DNA of 64,000 nucleotides from Tardiphaga sp052076105. GTDB taxonomy: Bacteria; Pseudomonadota; Alphaproteobacteria; Rhizobiales; Xanthobacteraceae. The notes below the pieces were generated by a model. It was not told the DNA's origin, ran no database searches, and worked only from the letters and a program-made list of their open reading frames with translations. The stretch spans positions 2,666,001 through 2,730,000 of the forward strand of contig NZ_CP197245.1 of the NCBI RefSeq assembly GCF_052076105.1, given 5' to 3'. How positions within the stretch are numbered: the first letter of the stretch is position 1; every line of letters starts with the position of its first letter. Shown here in pieces: positions 28,188 through 38,386 of this stretch. The translations under genes were made by a program, and so were the position numbers.

Positions 28188-29363
28188 ATGAACACCGTCA
28201 CGGACCCGAAACCGACAACTCAGGCCGGCAACGAGCTGCCTGCAGACGCCAGCGGCGTCCTGACCATCGATCTCGACGCTATCGTCGCCAACTGGCGCAA
28301 GCTGGAGAAGCACGGCGTTCCTGCCGAATGCGGCGCCGCGGTGAAGGCCGACGCCTATGGCTGCGGCATCACACCGGTCGTAGGTGCGCTGGCGAAGGCC
28401 GGCTGCAAGACCTTCTTCGTTGCGACCTTCGACGAAGCCCGCGCCGCGCGCGCCGCCGCGCCCGATGCGGCGATCTATCTGCTGAACGGCTTCCCACCCA
28501 ATTCCGGCGATGCGCTGGCTGCCATCAATGTGCAGCCCGTGATCGGCGATCTCAACGAACTCGCCGAATGGGACATATTTTGCCGCCGCACCGGCTGGAA
28601 GGGCGGCGCGGCCGTGCATATCGACACCGGCATGAACCGGCTCGGCCTCAGCCTGGTCGATGTCCGGGGTCTGATCCCGCGCCTCGGTTCCGGTGATCAC
28701 GGCTTCACGCTGGTGATGAGCCACCTCGCCTGCGCCGAACAACTGCACAATCCGATGAATGCCCGGCAATATTCCAGTTTCCGCGAGGCTTCCTCACTGT
28801 TCTCCGGCGTGCCTGCATCCCTCGCGAATTCGTCGGGCATCTATCTCGGCGCGGCCTATCAGTTCGATCTGACGCGTCCGGGCGCCGCACTCTACGGTGT
28901 CAATCCCACGCCGGAAGCCGACAATCCGATGGCACCCGTGGTCGATCTCAAGGTGCGCATCCTGCAGACCCGCAGCGTCGAGCGCGGTGACAGCGTCGGC
29001 TACGGCGCCACCTGGACCGCACGGCGTCCGACCAGACTTGCGATCATTGCGGCTGGTTATGCCGACGGCTATTTCCGCGCTGCCGGCAGCAGCGACGGCA
29101 CCCGCGGCGCCGAGGTCATCATCGCCGGCCAGCGCTGCCAGATCGCCGGCCGTATCTCCATGGATCTGCTCGCGGTGGATATCACCGACCTGCCCCACAA
29201 CGCTGCCCGCCGTGGCCATCTGGCAACGCTGATCGGCGACGGCATCACTGTCGACGAACTCGCGCATCACTACGGCACCATCGCCTATGAGGTGCTGACC
29301 AGCCTCGGCCGGCGCTACCTGCGGGTCTACAAGGGTGGCGACGGCACCGCCGCGACGTCCTAG
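28188..29363 (+). CDS. alr: alanine racemase
   Basis: PLP enzyme making D-alanine for peptidoglycan. The 391-residue protein has the PLP lysine in AAVKADAYGCG, the TIM-barrel motifs HIDTGMNRLGL and MSHLACAE, and the catalytic tyrosine in SVGYGATW. The frame is open upstream through dnaB, but the ATG at 28188 after AGGAAG is the only sensible start. Its 3' end overlaps the convergent tautomerase gene by four bases. Confidence 0.94.
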   Translation: MNTVTDPKPTTQAGNELPADASGVLTIDLDAIVANWRKLEKHGVPAECGAAVKADAYGCGITPVVGALAKAGCKTFFVATFDEARAARAAAPDAAIYLLNGFPPNSGDALAAINVQPVIGDLNELAEWDIFCRRTGWKGGAAVHIDTGMNRLGLSLVDVRGLIPRLGSGDHGFTLVMSHLACAEQLHNPMNARQYSSFREASSLFSGVPASLANSSGIYLGAAYQFDLTRPGAALYGVNPTPEADNPMAPVVDLKVRILQTRSVERGDSVGYGATWTARRPTRLAIIAAGYADGYFRAAGSSDGTRGAEVIIAGQRCQIAGRISMDLLAVDITDLPHNAARRGHLATLIGDGITVDELAHHYGTIAYEVLTSLGRRYLRVYKGGDGTAATS

Positions 29364-29746
29364 ACGTCCACTTTGAAGCGAAGTTCGATCTCGGAGGCTG
29401 GCAGGCCGCCGCGCACGCCCCAGTTCTCCAAAGGCTGCTCGTTCAGGACAATCTTGATCTCGAGTTCCGGAACGCCGAGCGTCGCAAGGTTCTGCACGAT
29501 CGTCTTGTAGAGGCTGCGCTTGGCCTCGATGGAGCGGCCGGCGAACATCGCGATCTCGACCCGTGTGAAACGCTGCGAGCGCCCGGTCGGAACGATGCGC
29601 TGCGTCTCGCTATAGATGTCCACCGTCACGTCGCGGTCCCAGTCGGGAATTTTGAGCGCCGCCAGCATCGCCGACTGCACGGCCTCGATGACCTCGATCT
29701 CGCGGCCCCGCGCCCATTCTCCGGTGACAATTCTTGTGACTGGCAT
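29360..29746 (-). CDS. tautomerase-family protein
   Basis: A 128-residue member of the tautomerase superfamily. After removal of the initiator Met the chain begins Pro-Val-Thr-Arg, placing the catalytic proline at the N-terminus. This fixes the start at 29746, where GGGAGAGG lies just upstream. VDIYSETQRIVPTGRSQRFTRVEIAMFAGRSIEAKR is consistent with the longer tautomerase-like branch. The substrate is unknown. Confidence 0.8.
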   Translation of the reverse strand: MPVTRIVTGEWARGREIEVIEAVQSAMLAALKIPDWDRDVTVDIYSETQRIVPTGRSQRFTRVEIAMFAGRSIEAKRSLYKTIVQNLATLGVPELEIKIVLNEQPLENWGVRGGLPASEIELRFKVDV

Positions 29747-29823
29747 CGCCCTCTCCCGTCGGATCGGTTGCACCTACACGACTGGAGCGCTCTTGTAACG
29801 TCCCGCGCTGGGAGAGTCGCGCC

Positions 29824-30552
29824 TTGAACTTCATCTTCGTCTGCACAGTCGGCCTGATCGCCGGCACCATTTCCGGGATCGTCGGCACCGGCTCATCGAT
29901 CATGCTGATGCCGGTACTGGTCTGGCAGTTCGACCCGAAGCAAGCCGTGCCGATCATGGCGGTCGCCGCCGTAATGGCCAACCTGTCGCGCATCCTCGCC
30001 TGGTGGCGCGAGGTCGACTGGCGCGCCACCGCCGCCTATTCGCTCACCGGCATTCCAGCGGCGGCGCTCGGAGCCCGCACGCTGCTGGTGCTGCCGTCGC
30101 ATGTTGTCGATCTCACCATCGGACTGTTCTTCATTGCCATGGTGCCACTGCGCCACTGGCTGGCGCGGCACTCCTTCACCATCAGCCTGTGGCAACTCGC
30201 GCTTGGCGGCGCGATCATCGGCTATCTCACCGGCATCGTCGTCTCCAGCGGGCCACTCAGCGTGCCGCTGTTTCTGTTTTACGGCCTCGCCAAGGGCGCC
30301 TTCCTCGCCACCGAAGCCGCGAGTTCGCTCGGCCTCTATCTCAGCAAGTCGGTCACCTTCCAACGGTTTGGCGCGCTCGATCTCGACGTGCTTATGAAAG
30401 GCCTGATCGCAGGCGCCTCACTGATGGCCGGCGCCTTCATCGCCAAACGCTACGTGCTGAAACTAAGCGTCGAGACGTTCCGCCTGGTCATGGACGGGAT
30501 CATGCTTCTGGCAGGCGCAAGCATGGTGCTGTCGGGGGTGGCGCTGATCTAG
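29824..30552 (+). CDS. TSUP family (TauE/SafE) membrane transporter
   Basis: A 242-residue eight-helix protein of the sulfite/organosulfonate exporter family. The N-terminus has the family's GLIAGTISGIVGTGSSIMLMPVL and the internal repeat GGAIIGYLTGIVVSSGPLSVPLFLFYG. A TTG start at 29824 is supported by GGGAGAG eight bases upstream; no ATG lies near. The substrate is likely a small sulfur or carboxylate anion but is not determined. Confidence 0.85.
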   Translation: MNFIFVCTVGLIAGTISGIVGTGSSIMLMPVLVWQFDPKQAVPIMAVAAVMANLSRILAWWREVDWRATAAYSLTGIPAAALGARTLLVLPSHVVDLTIGLFFIAMVPLRHWLARHSFTISLWQLALGGAIIGYLTGIVVSSGPLSVPLFLFYGLAKGAFLATEAASSLGLYLSKSVTFQRFGALDLDVLMKGLIAGASLMAGAFIAKRYVLKLSVETFRLVMDGIMLLAGASMVLSGVALI

Positions 30553-30923
30553 AGCGTGTACTCACAAATCGCGGTAAGTATGTCCGCTATCCCCGCGAAT
30601 TGCAGGCTCAAACAGGACATCGTCTCGGATCCCGAAAAGCGTCAACAGGAGATTTTCAAACAACAGGCCGCTGGAAACGGCGCTGTTTAAAGTTGTATCT
30701 ATTACTTACAAGTACGTGCGACTAACGTTCATAGATGGCGATCAACCAGCAACAGGTATTAGTATCTCGCGACGCCGCATTTCCGGCGTACGCAGTGCAA
30801 TATAATCCTTTGCCTCGCCGCATACAGTAATGCCAATATTTCCAACCTATTATTAAGGTTCGTAATCCACGCTGAAATCCGGAATTTCAGTTGTTTCATT
30901 TGTAACGACTACATGGACGCTTC
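30553..30923. other. 371-base AT-richer intergenic region
   Basis: This stretch is clearly richer in A/T than its surroundings and contains no supported gene. Its first 45 bases (gagcgtgtactcacaaatcgcgg... ccgctatccccgc) look like a dispersed intergenic repeat; I could not verify that without other genome sequence. The 3' part presumably holds the promoter of the c-di-GMP gene. Confidence 0.4.
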
Positions 30924-33900
30924 ATGCGCGCGTTCTATGGAAGGCTGGCCCGGCTGCCAGGATTTTCATTGGTTGTGCTGGGCGTCTTCTTTGCGACGTC
31001 GATCATCGTTGTGTTTCTGGTGGATCTGCAGGCGCGCCATCATGCAGCACTCTCTGAGGCAAAAAAAACGGCACTGAATATCGCCGGGATTCTCGCCGAA
31101 CACACGGCGCTGACCTTTGAGGGGATCGATCGAACACTGCTCGAAGCCGAGAGAATTCGCGAAGATCATCTTTCGGGAAAGTACGCAACGCCCGAAGCTG
31201 CAAATACCGCCTTGCGTCTTCTCAAGAAAGCCTCATCGATCGTCGTTGCCGTCGGCTGGACGGATGCCGCCGGTAACCTTCTGGCGCATTCCTACGATCG
31301 CACGCCGCCGCGAAGCAATATCTCCGACATGTTGCACTTCACCGCTCAACGCGATCAGGCCGATGGCCGGCTGTTTATTTCGCCACCCTATCCCTCGGCT
31401 GTCACCGACAAATGGTTGTCGGCTGCGTCGCGCCGGTTAAGCAATGCCGACGGCAGCTTCGCAGGAGTTGTAACTGCCCCGCTCGACCCGACCCATTTCA
31501 CGCAGGTCTATCGCGCGATCGATGTCGGCAAGGGCGGATCCGTGCTGTTGCTGCATCGCGCGGGCACGGGGCGGGTTCTTGCGCGAGAGCCCGCGATAAA
31601 AGGAGCCATCGGAAAATCTTTCGCGGATAGCCCGCTCATCTCCGAATATCTGCCAAAATCGGAATCGGGCTCGTACGAGACGATAGGCGTTATCGACGGC
31701 ATCGCGCGCCTCGTGGGATACAAGGCTGTGCCCGGACTGCCACTGGTCTTGACCATCACATACGCCCGCAGCGAGGTGCTGGGACCGTGGCGCCAGCACC
31801 TTTACATGGTGGGCCCGCTCGTCGCGATGATCGTTGCCGTCATCTTGCTCGGCACGTTTCGGATCTTACGCCAGACAAATAGTCTTGCTGTGAAAACAAG
31901 GATTCTGGAACGAACGAACATGCAGTTCGATGCTGCCTTGAGCAACATGTCGCTGGGGCTCTGCCTGTTTGACGCGAACAAGAATCTCGTGGTTTCGAAC
32001 GGGCGCTTCCGCGAGATGTACGGCTTCCCGGAAGAACTCGTTAGGCCCGGAACACCCTTGTCTCGCATGCTGCAGGCCCTCAAAGATCGCGGAAAGCACG
32101 ATTTGTCCGTCGACGGGGATATTCAGGAAATTCCGACGAAGCAAAAGCAGATTTTTATGTCTGCCGACGGTCGCGTGATTTTAATTCAACGCAGGCCGAT
32201 TGCGGATGGCGGATGGGTCGCAACCCATGAAGACATCACCGAGCAGAAGCGCGCACAGCGATTATTGACTGATAAAGCGGCTGAACTCGAGCGGATCAAT
32301 ATGCGTTTCGACGCCGCGATGAACAACATGTCGCAGGGTCTTTCGCTATTTGACGGGGAGCAGAGGATCATTCTTTCAAATGCGCGCTATGCGGAAATCT
32401 ATCACCTCAGCGAAGAACAGGTGAAGCCGGGAACAACGCTGCGGCAAATTATTGAATACCGCCGGGCGAAGAGGACAAATTGCGAAATGGCTGCGGACGT
32501 TCTTGTCGACGTCAAGCTGAAACTGGAGAAAGAGGTCCAGGAGCTTGTCGACGGGCGTCTCATTTCGATGACGCGCCATCTGATGCCGAACGAGGGGTGG
32601 CTGGCGACTCATGAAGATGTCACTGCGCAAAAACACAGGGAGCAATTGCTGGCCACGAAAGCTGTGGAGTTGGAGCAGACGAACGAACGCTTCGACATTG
32701 CGCTAAGCAACATGTCGCAGGGTCTCTGCATGTTCGACGGAGCGAAACGGCTCGTTGTCTGGAATGATCGTTATGCGGAATTATACCAGTTGCCTGCGGC
32801 TTTATTGAAAGTCGGGACGCCTCATGAGGCTATCATCGCCGATCGCGTCTCTCGTGGCATTCTCAAGGGCGGGACGAGCGAACCAGCCATCAGGAAAAAG
32901 ATAGCTGAATTGGGCCAGCATTCGACCGATTCAAGCTCGGCCAGGGTCGATGAACTTGCGGATGGGCGATTGATACTCGTCACCCGACAGCCGATGAAGG
33001 ACGGCGGCTGGGTTGCAACGCACGAAGATATCACTGAACGGCGGCGCGCAGAGGCCGAGATCGTCCACCTGGCGCGTCACGATGCGCTTACGGGACTTGC
33101 CAACCGAACACTGTTTACCGAGAAACTTGAGGAGGCGAGCAAGCGTCTTGGCCGCCATGACGGTGGCTTTGCCGTGGTCATGCTCGACCTCGATAGATTC
33201 AAGACCGTCAATGACACGCTGGGACATCCCGCTGGGGATCGTTTGCTTGTTGAGTTCGCTCAACGGCTGAAATCATCGACTCGCGAAACCGATGTACTGG
33301 CCCGCCTTGGGGGTGACGAGTTTGCGATCATCCAGGACAGTGGCCCCAATTCGCAGGAGGGTGCAATCGTGCTTGCCCTCAGGATCATCGATGCCATTGC
33401 TCAGCCATTTGATCTCAACGGCCACCAGGCCAGTGTCGGGATCAGCATTGGAATTGCCCTCGCTCCGGAACAGGGCGTCGATCCCGAGGACCTGTTGAGA
33501 AAAGCGGATCTCGCGCTCTACGACGCCAAGACGGGCGGGCGAAATGATTTCCGCCTGTTCCAGTCCGAAATGATCGAGGCTGCTCACTCGCAGAAGATAT
33601 TGGCAAACGAACTGCGGGACGCGATCGCGCGAAATGAATTCGAGGTGCACTATCAGCCGGTGGTTGACGCCAAGACGCGGCAGATCCGCGGCGCCGAGGC
33701 GCTGGTCCGCTGGCGGCATCCGTCGAAAGGGCTCATCGCTCCCGATCAATTTATTCCGCTCGCGGAAGCGACGGGGCTGATCCTTCCCCTTGGCGAGTGG
33801 ATCCTGCACCAGGCTTGCACGGATGCAGCGTCGTGGCCGGCTCACCTCAAGATCACGGTCAACATCTCTGCGGTTCAAGTGAGCAAAGGAAAACTGCTCG

Positions 33901-34400
33901 ACATCATGCTGGATACTCTGATGGAGACGGGTCTTTCGCCTGAACGGCTGGAGTTGGAAGTTACGGAGACAGCTCTTCTTGAGAACGCGACGGCGCATCT
34001 CGGGACGATACGGCAGCTGAAGAATCTCGGAATCTCCATGGCGCTCGATGATTTCGGCACTGGTTATTCAACGGCGAGTTATTTGACCAATTTCCCGTTC
34101 GACAGAATCAAGATCGACAAGTCCTTCGCACAAGGCGCTCCCAATCGTCGCGATTGCGCAGCGGTGGTGTCCTCAGTGCTTGCGCTGGCCCGCGGACTTG
34201 ACATCGCAACGACGGCCGAGGGTGTCGAGACCGAAGAGCAATTTGAATATCTGCAAGCTGCAGGCGTAGACCTCGTCCAGGGCTTTCTGTTCGGTCGGCC
34301 CGTTCCGCTCTCCGAATTGGACCTCCATGCGGCAGCTTCATTTGGAAATGGTGCTGCTGACGGCGAGCTGTGCACAGGGGTCATCACCGCAGGGAGATGA
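30924..34400 (+). CDS. membrane sensor with Cache-like, three PAS, GGDEF and EAL domains
   Basis: A 1158-residue bifunctional cyclic-di-GMP protein. One helix (about 14-34) and a second (about 288-308) bracket a periplasmic Cache-like sensor. Three consecutive PAS modules follow, each opening with a FDxAxxNMSxGLxxFD pattern and closing with WVATHEDITEQ-type linkers. The GGDEF domain is intact (RLGGDEFAII, about residue 796) and so is the EAL domain (GAEALVRWRHP, about 925; DDFGTGYS further on). Both synthesis and hydrolysis of c-di-GMP are therefore possible. The three near-identical PAS repeats suggest internal duplication. It stands alone, so its signal is unknown. Confidence 0.9.
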   Translation: MRAFYGRLARLPGFSLVVLGVFFATSIIVVFLVDLQARHHAALSEAKKTALNIAGILAEHTALTFEGIDRTLLEAERIREDHLSGKYATPEAANTALRLLKKASSIVVAVGWTDAAGNLLAHSYDRTPPRSNISDMLHFTAQRDQADGRLFISPPYPSAVTDKWLSAASRRLSNADGSFAGVVTAPLDPTHFTQVYRAIDVGKGGSVLLLHRAGTGRVLAREPAIKGAIGKSFADSPLISEYLPKSESGSYETIGVIDGIARLVGYKAVPGLPLVLTITYARSEVLGPWRQHLYMVGPLVAMIVAVILLGTFRILRQTNSLAVKTRILERTNMQFDAALSNMSLGLCLFDANKNLVVSNGRFREMYGFPEELVRPGTPLSRMLQALKDRGKHDLSVDGDIQEIPTKQKQIFMSADGRVILIQRRPIADGGWVATHEDITEQKRAQRLLTDKAAELERINMRFDAAMNNMSQGLSLFDGEQRIILSNARYAEIYHLSEEQVKPGTTLRQIIEYRRAKRTNCEMAADVLVDVKLKLEKEVQELVDGRLISMTRHLMPNEGWLATHEDVTAQKHREQLLATKAVELEQTNERFDIALSNMSQGLCMFDGAKRLVVWNDRYAELYQLPAALLKVGTPHEAIIADRVSRGILKGGTSEPAIRKKIAELGQHSTDSSSARVDELADGRLILVTRQPMKDGGWVATHEDITERRRAEAEIVHLARHDALTGLANRTLFTEKLEEASKRLGRHDGGFAVVMLDLDRFKTVNDTLGHPAGDRLLVEFAQRLKSSTRETDVLARLGGDEFAIIQDSGPNSQEGAIVLALRIIDAIAQPFDLNGHQASVGISIGIALAPEQGVDPEDLLRKADLALYDAKTGGRNDFRLFQSEMIEAAHSQKILANELRDAIARNEFEVHYQPVVDAKTRQIRGAEALVRWRHPSKGLIAPDQFIPLAEATGLILPLGEWILHQACTDAASWPAHLKITVNISAVQVSKGKLLDIMLDTLMETGLSPERLELEVTETALLENATAHLGTIRQLKNLGISMALDDFGTGYSTASYLTNFPFDRIKIDKSFAQGAPNRRDCAAVVSSVLALARGLDIATTAEGVETEEQFEYLQAAGVDLVQGFLFGRPVPLSELDLHAAASFGNGAADGELCTGVITAGR

Positions 34401-34566
34401 CCGCCGCGTTTCAAACGGCGATCAGGTGGGCCGCGCCGCTGCTGCAACGAAACGCGACATCGGCCACGGCTCTGGAAGCGCCATTCGGATTTAACTACGC
34501 GCTTATGGGTCCACGGCCTGGTTCGTCGGGACGCAGCGTCAGTACCGGCGCGTCCCCCAAATACAA

Positions 34567-34590
34567 ATCGGCCGCCCTGAGGCGGCCGAT
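34567..34590 (-). terminator. terminator of the secreted repeat-protein gene
   Basis: A perfect 10-bp stem (atcggccgcc / ggcggccgat) with a four-base loop, followed on the minus strand by ttgtattt. It lies 31 bases after the stop of the gene ending at 34622. On the plus strand there is no T tract. Confidence 0.75.
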
Positions 34591-34621
34591 CGTAGTCCTG
34601 AAAATCTGAGCTGTCCGCGGC

Positions 34622-35029
34622 TTAGTAGCCGTATCCGTAGCTTGAGCCGAAGCTGAAGCCGCGATTGCAGGTCGAGCAGCCCTGCTGCACCGGTGCGTAA
34701 TAGACCTGTGCCGGCGCGACCTGAACGGTACGCTGCTGGGTCGCATATTGCGCCGGGATGCGCTCATAGTCGACGCGCGCAGGCGCGACCATCACGGTCT
34801 TCGGCACCATCACCGTCTCATACTGCGCCGGGGTGCGACGTGCCACGGTGCGGCCGGGAGCCACCATCACCGTCTCTTCGACAGTGCGATACTGCGGCGG
34901 CACCACCTGCTGCTGATAGCAGGTCTGGCACGGCGGCGGCGCGTAGCAATTATAGCAGCCGGCTGAGGCGGCGCTGGGCAGCGCCACCCCGACGATGGCG
35001 AACGTGGCAGCGGCAATCAATTTCTTCAT
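34622..35029 (-). CDS. small secreted protein with VMVAP/PxQY repeats and Cys pairs
   Basis: A 135-residue exported protein with a clear signal peptide (cleaved at ASAG). The mature chain begins with paired cysteines (CYNCY, CQTC). Three degenerate units follow, built on PxQYxTV...TVMVAPxR (about residues 48-112), and the end is CSTCNRGFSFGSSYGYGY. Tyr/Val-rich repeats with cysteine pairs suggest a cell-surface or matrix structural protein. No family is recognised with confidence. The frame extends upstream to 35113, but the start at 35029 is fixed by the signal peptide. Confidence 0.7.
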   Translation of the reverse strand: MKKLIAAATFAIVGVALPSAASAGCYNCYAPPPCQTCYQQQVVPPQYRTVEETVMVAPGRTVARRTPAQYETVMVPKTVMVAPARVDYERIPAQYATQQRTVQVAPAQVYYAPVQQGCSTCNRGFSFGSSYGYGY

Positions 35030-35229
35030 GGTGGGACCCCGTGGCGAACTTGTTTGAAATGGGTTCGTATCGCTCTGATGTGCGACACTTAGCCAAGCAC
35101 CACCACCGGTCAATTCAGACCTGTTATTTACCTTGACGAACGTGCTTAAGAATTAATGAGGCGGCCCCATCAACAAGAAGAGACGACATGATGTTGGCCG
35201 GCGCCGCTGCATGATCAGTCGAACATGCG

Positions 35230-35751
35230 CTAGCGGCCAACAGCGCCGGCTACTTGCGACACCAGGGTTTCGGCGAGCATCCGATATCCCTCGGGTGTGA
35301 GATGCACGCCATCCGGCTGATGCGGCAGGCCATGCAGCGCATTGTTCTCCAACATGATCACCCGCACACCCTTGGCGCTCAGACGCCTCTGGATCTCCGC
35401 AATATTGCCGGCACGATCGGCACCGCTGCCCTTGCGGCTATCGTTTCCACCCGGCTGGAGGATGACGGCGCTGGTACCTTTCGGCACCGCACCGTCGAGG
35501 CGACTGAGCATTCCTCCTGTCGTATCGCCATTGATACCCGCATTGAGCACGCGGACCGACAAACCCTTGGCACGCAGCATCGCCTCAAGCTGCGCCGGAT
35601 AGGCCTGATTGCGCGCGACGCCCTTGCCATAAGTGTTGCTGGCACCGAGCGCGACGACTGTCGCCGCATGAGCGATCGCGCCGAGCGGCGCGATGACGGC
35701 GATCAGTGCAAAACATGCGATCACGGCCTGTCGCCATAGGCGTCGGTTCAT
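35230..35751 (-). CDS. secreted SGNH/GDSL hydrolase (TesA-like)
   Basis: A 173-residue exported esterase/lysophospholipase-like protein. A signal peptide (about 1-28) precedes the SGNH blocks: GASNTYGKG (block I serine), NAGINGDTTGG (block II glycine), QPGGNDSRKG (block III asparagine) and DGVHLTPEGY (block V Asp/His). The start at 35751 follows GGAGGAC. The block I sequence is GAS rather than GDS, as in many TesA-like proteins. The substrate is probably an acyl ester. Confidence 0.82.
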   Translation of the reverse strand: MNRRLWRQAVIACFALIAVIAPLGAIAHAATVVALGASNTYGKGVARNQAYPAQLEAMLRAKGLSVRVLNAGINGDTTGGMLSRLDGAVPKGTSAVILQPGGNDSRKGSGADRAGNIAEIQRRLSAKGVRVIMLENNALHGLPHQPDGVHLTPEGYRMLAETLVSQVAGAVGR

Positions 35752-36007
35752 GGACGTCCTCCCACGAACTACAAGAAACATGAACACGCTATTACGGTTG
35801 CAACCTCCCCGCAATTGGCCCTTGAGGCTGCACAGTTGCCGATCACAGGCGTCTTCTTCGCCGAGCGCTTTGAAGAGGTTTGATCAAGGTCGATGATTGC
35901 GGTCCAACGGGAACAAGCTTGACCGTATGCTGACGAGATAAGCGCTTCGCCCACGCTGTTTCATGCTATCCACGATCCCCACCCCCTAACCCCGATTCCC
36001 TCTCCCC

Positions 36008-37480
<1,473 letters not shown>

Positions 37481-37718
37481 CACCGGCGTGACCTGCGTGG
37501 CCGCCGCCGCTATAGAATGCGCGCGCGACAGACTGCGCAGATGTGCAACACGCTCCGTTAAGGCACTCTGCCGAAAGCGGAACAATGGTGTGATCAGGTG
37601 CGATCTTCCGGCCGTTATTGGTTTTCCGGCCTTGCGAGACGTGCCATATCACCGTCACCTGAAGCGGCAGCCTGTGCCGATTCGCGGTTTCTGATTCACG
37701 AGCGGACCTGACCAGCCG

Positions 37719-38351
37719 ATGCCGATCACGATTCTCGACCTTGTCCTGCTCGGCGTCATGCTGATCTCCGGCCTTCTGGCCATGGTCCGCGGCTTCATGC
37801 GCGAGATCCTGTCGATCGCAGCCTGGGGCGCGGCGGCGCTGGTCACCCTGTTTGCTTTCCAGAAGCTGCTACCGACCGCTAAAACTTATTTCAACAACGA
37901 TACAGTCGCGAGCATCGTGGTGGTGGCCGGCGTGTTTATTGGCACGCTGATCGTGGTTTCGATCATCACTGTCCGTATCTCCGACATGATCCTGGATTCG
38001 CGCATCGGCGCGCTGGACCGCACGCTGGGTTTCCTGTTTGGCCTCGCCCGCGGCCTCCTGATCGTGGTCGTCGCCTTCCTGTTCTTCAGCTGGCTGGTGC
38101 CGGACAAGCAGCGTCCGGACTGGGTCACGGGTGCAAAATCGCGCGTTGTTCTGCAAGGAACCGGCGATTGGCTGATGGCGCTCTTGCCGGATGACCCTGA
38201 AAACACCATCTTGAAGAGGTTCAAGAAAAACAAACCCGATGAGGATACGACTGACGCCGAGCCTGCAGCGCCCGGCGCCAGCGATGGCTATTCCAAACCT
38301 GCCCGCGACAGCCTGAAAAAGCTGATCGATGGCAAACCGGCGGGACGCTAG
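37719..38351 (+). CDS. cvpA: CvpA family membrane protein
   Basis: A 210-residue protein with four membrane helices in the first 140 residues (MPITILDLVLLGVMLISGLLAMVRGFMREILS is the family N-terminus) and a hydrophilic C-terminal tail. In E. coli cvpA is needed for colicin V production and lies next to purF; the same adjacency is seen here, with purF starting 35 bases downstream. Confidence 0.92.
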   Translation: MPITILDLVLLGVMLISGLLAMVRGFMREILSIAAWGAAALVTLFAFQKLLPTAKTYFNNDTVASIVVVAGVFIGTLIVVSIITVRISDMILDSRIGALDRTLGFLFGLARGLLIVVVAFLFFSWLVPDKQRPDWVTGAKSRVVLQGTGDWLMALLPDDPENTILKRFKKNKPDEDTTDAEPAAPGASDGYSKPARDSLKKLIDGKPAGR

Positions 38352-38386
38352 GCGTTCTTAGTTTCTCGCGACACCTGAAAGGCGCG

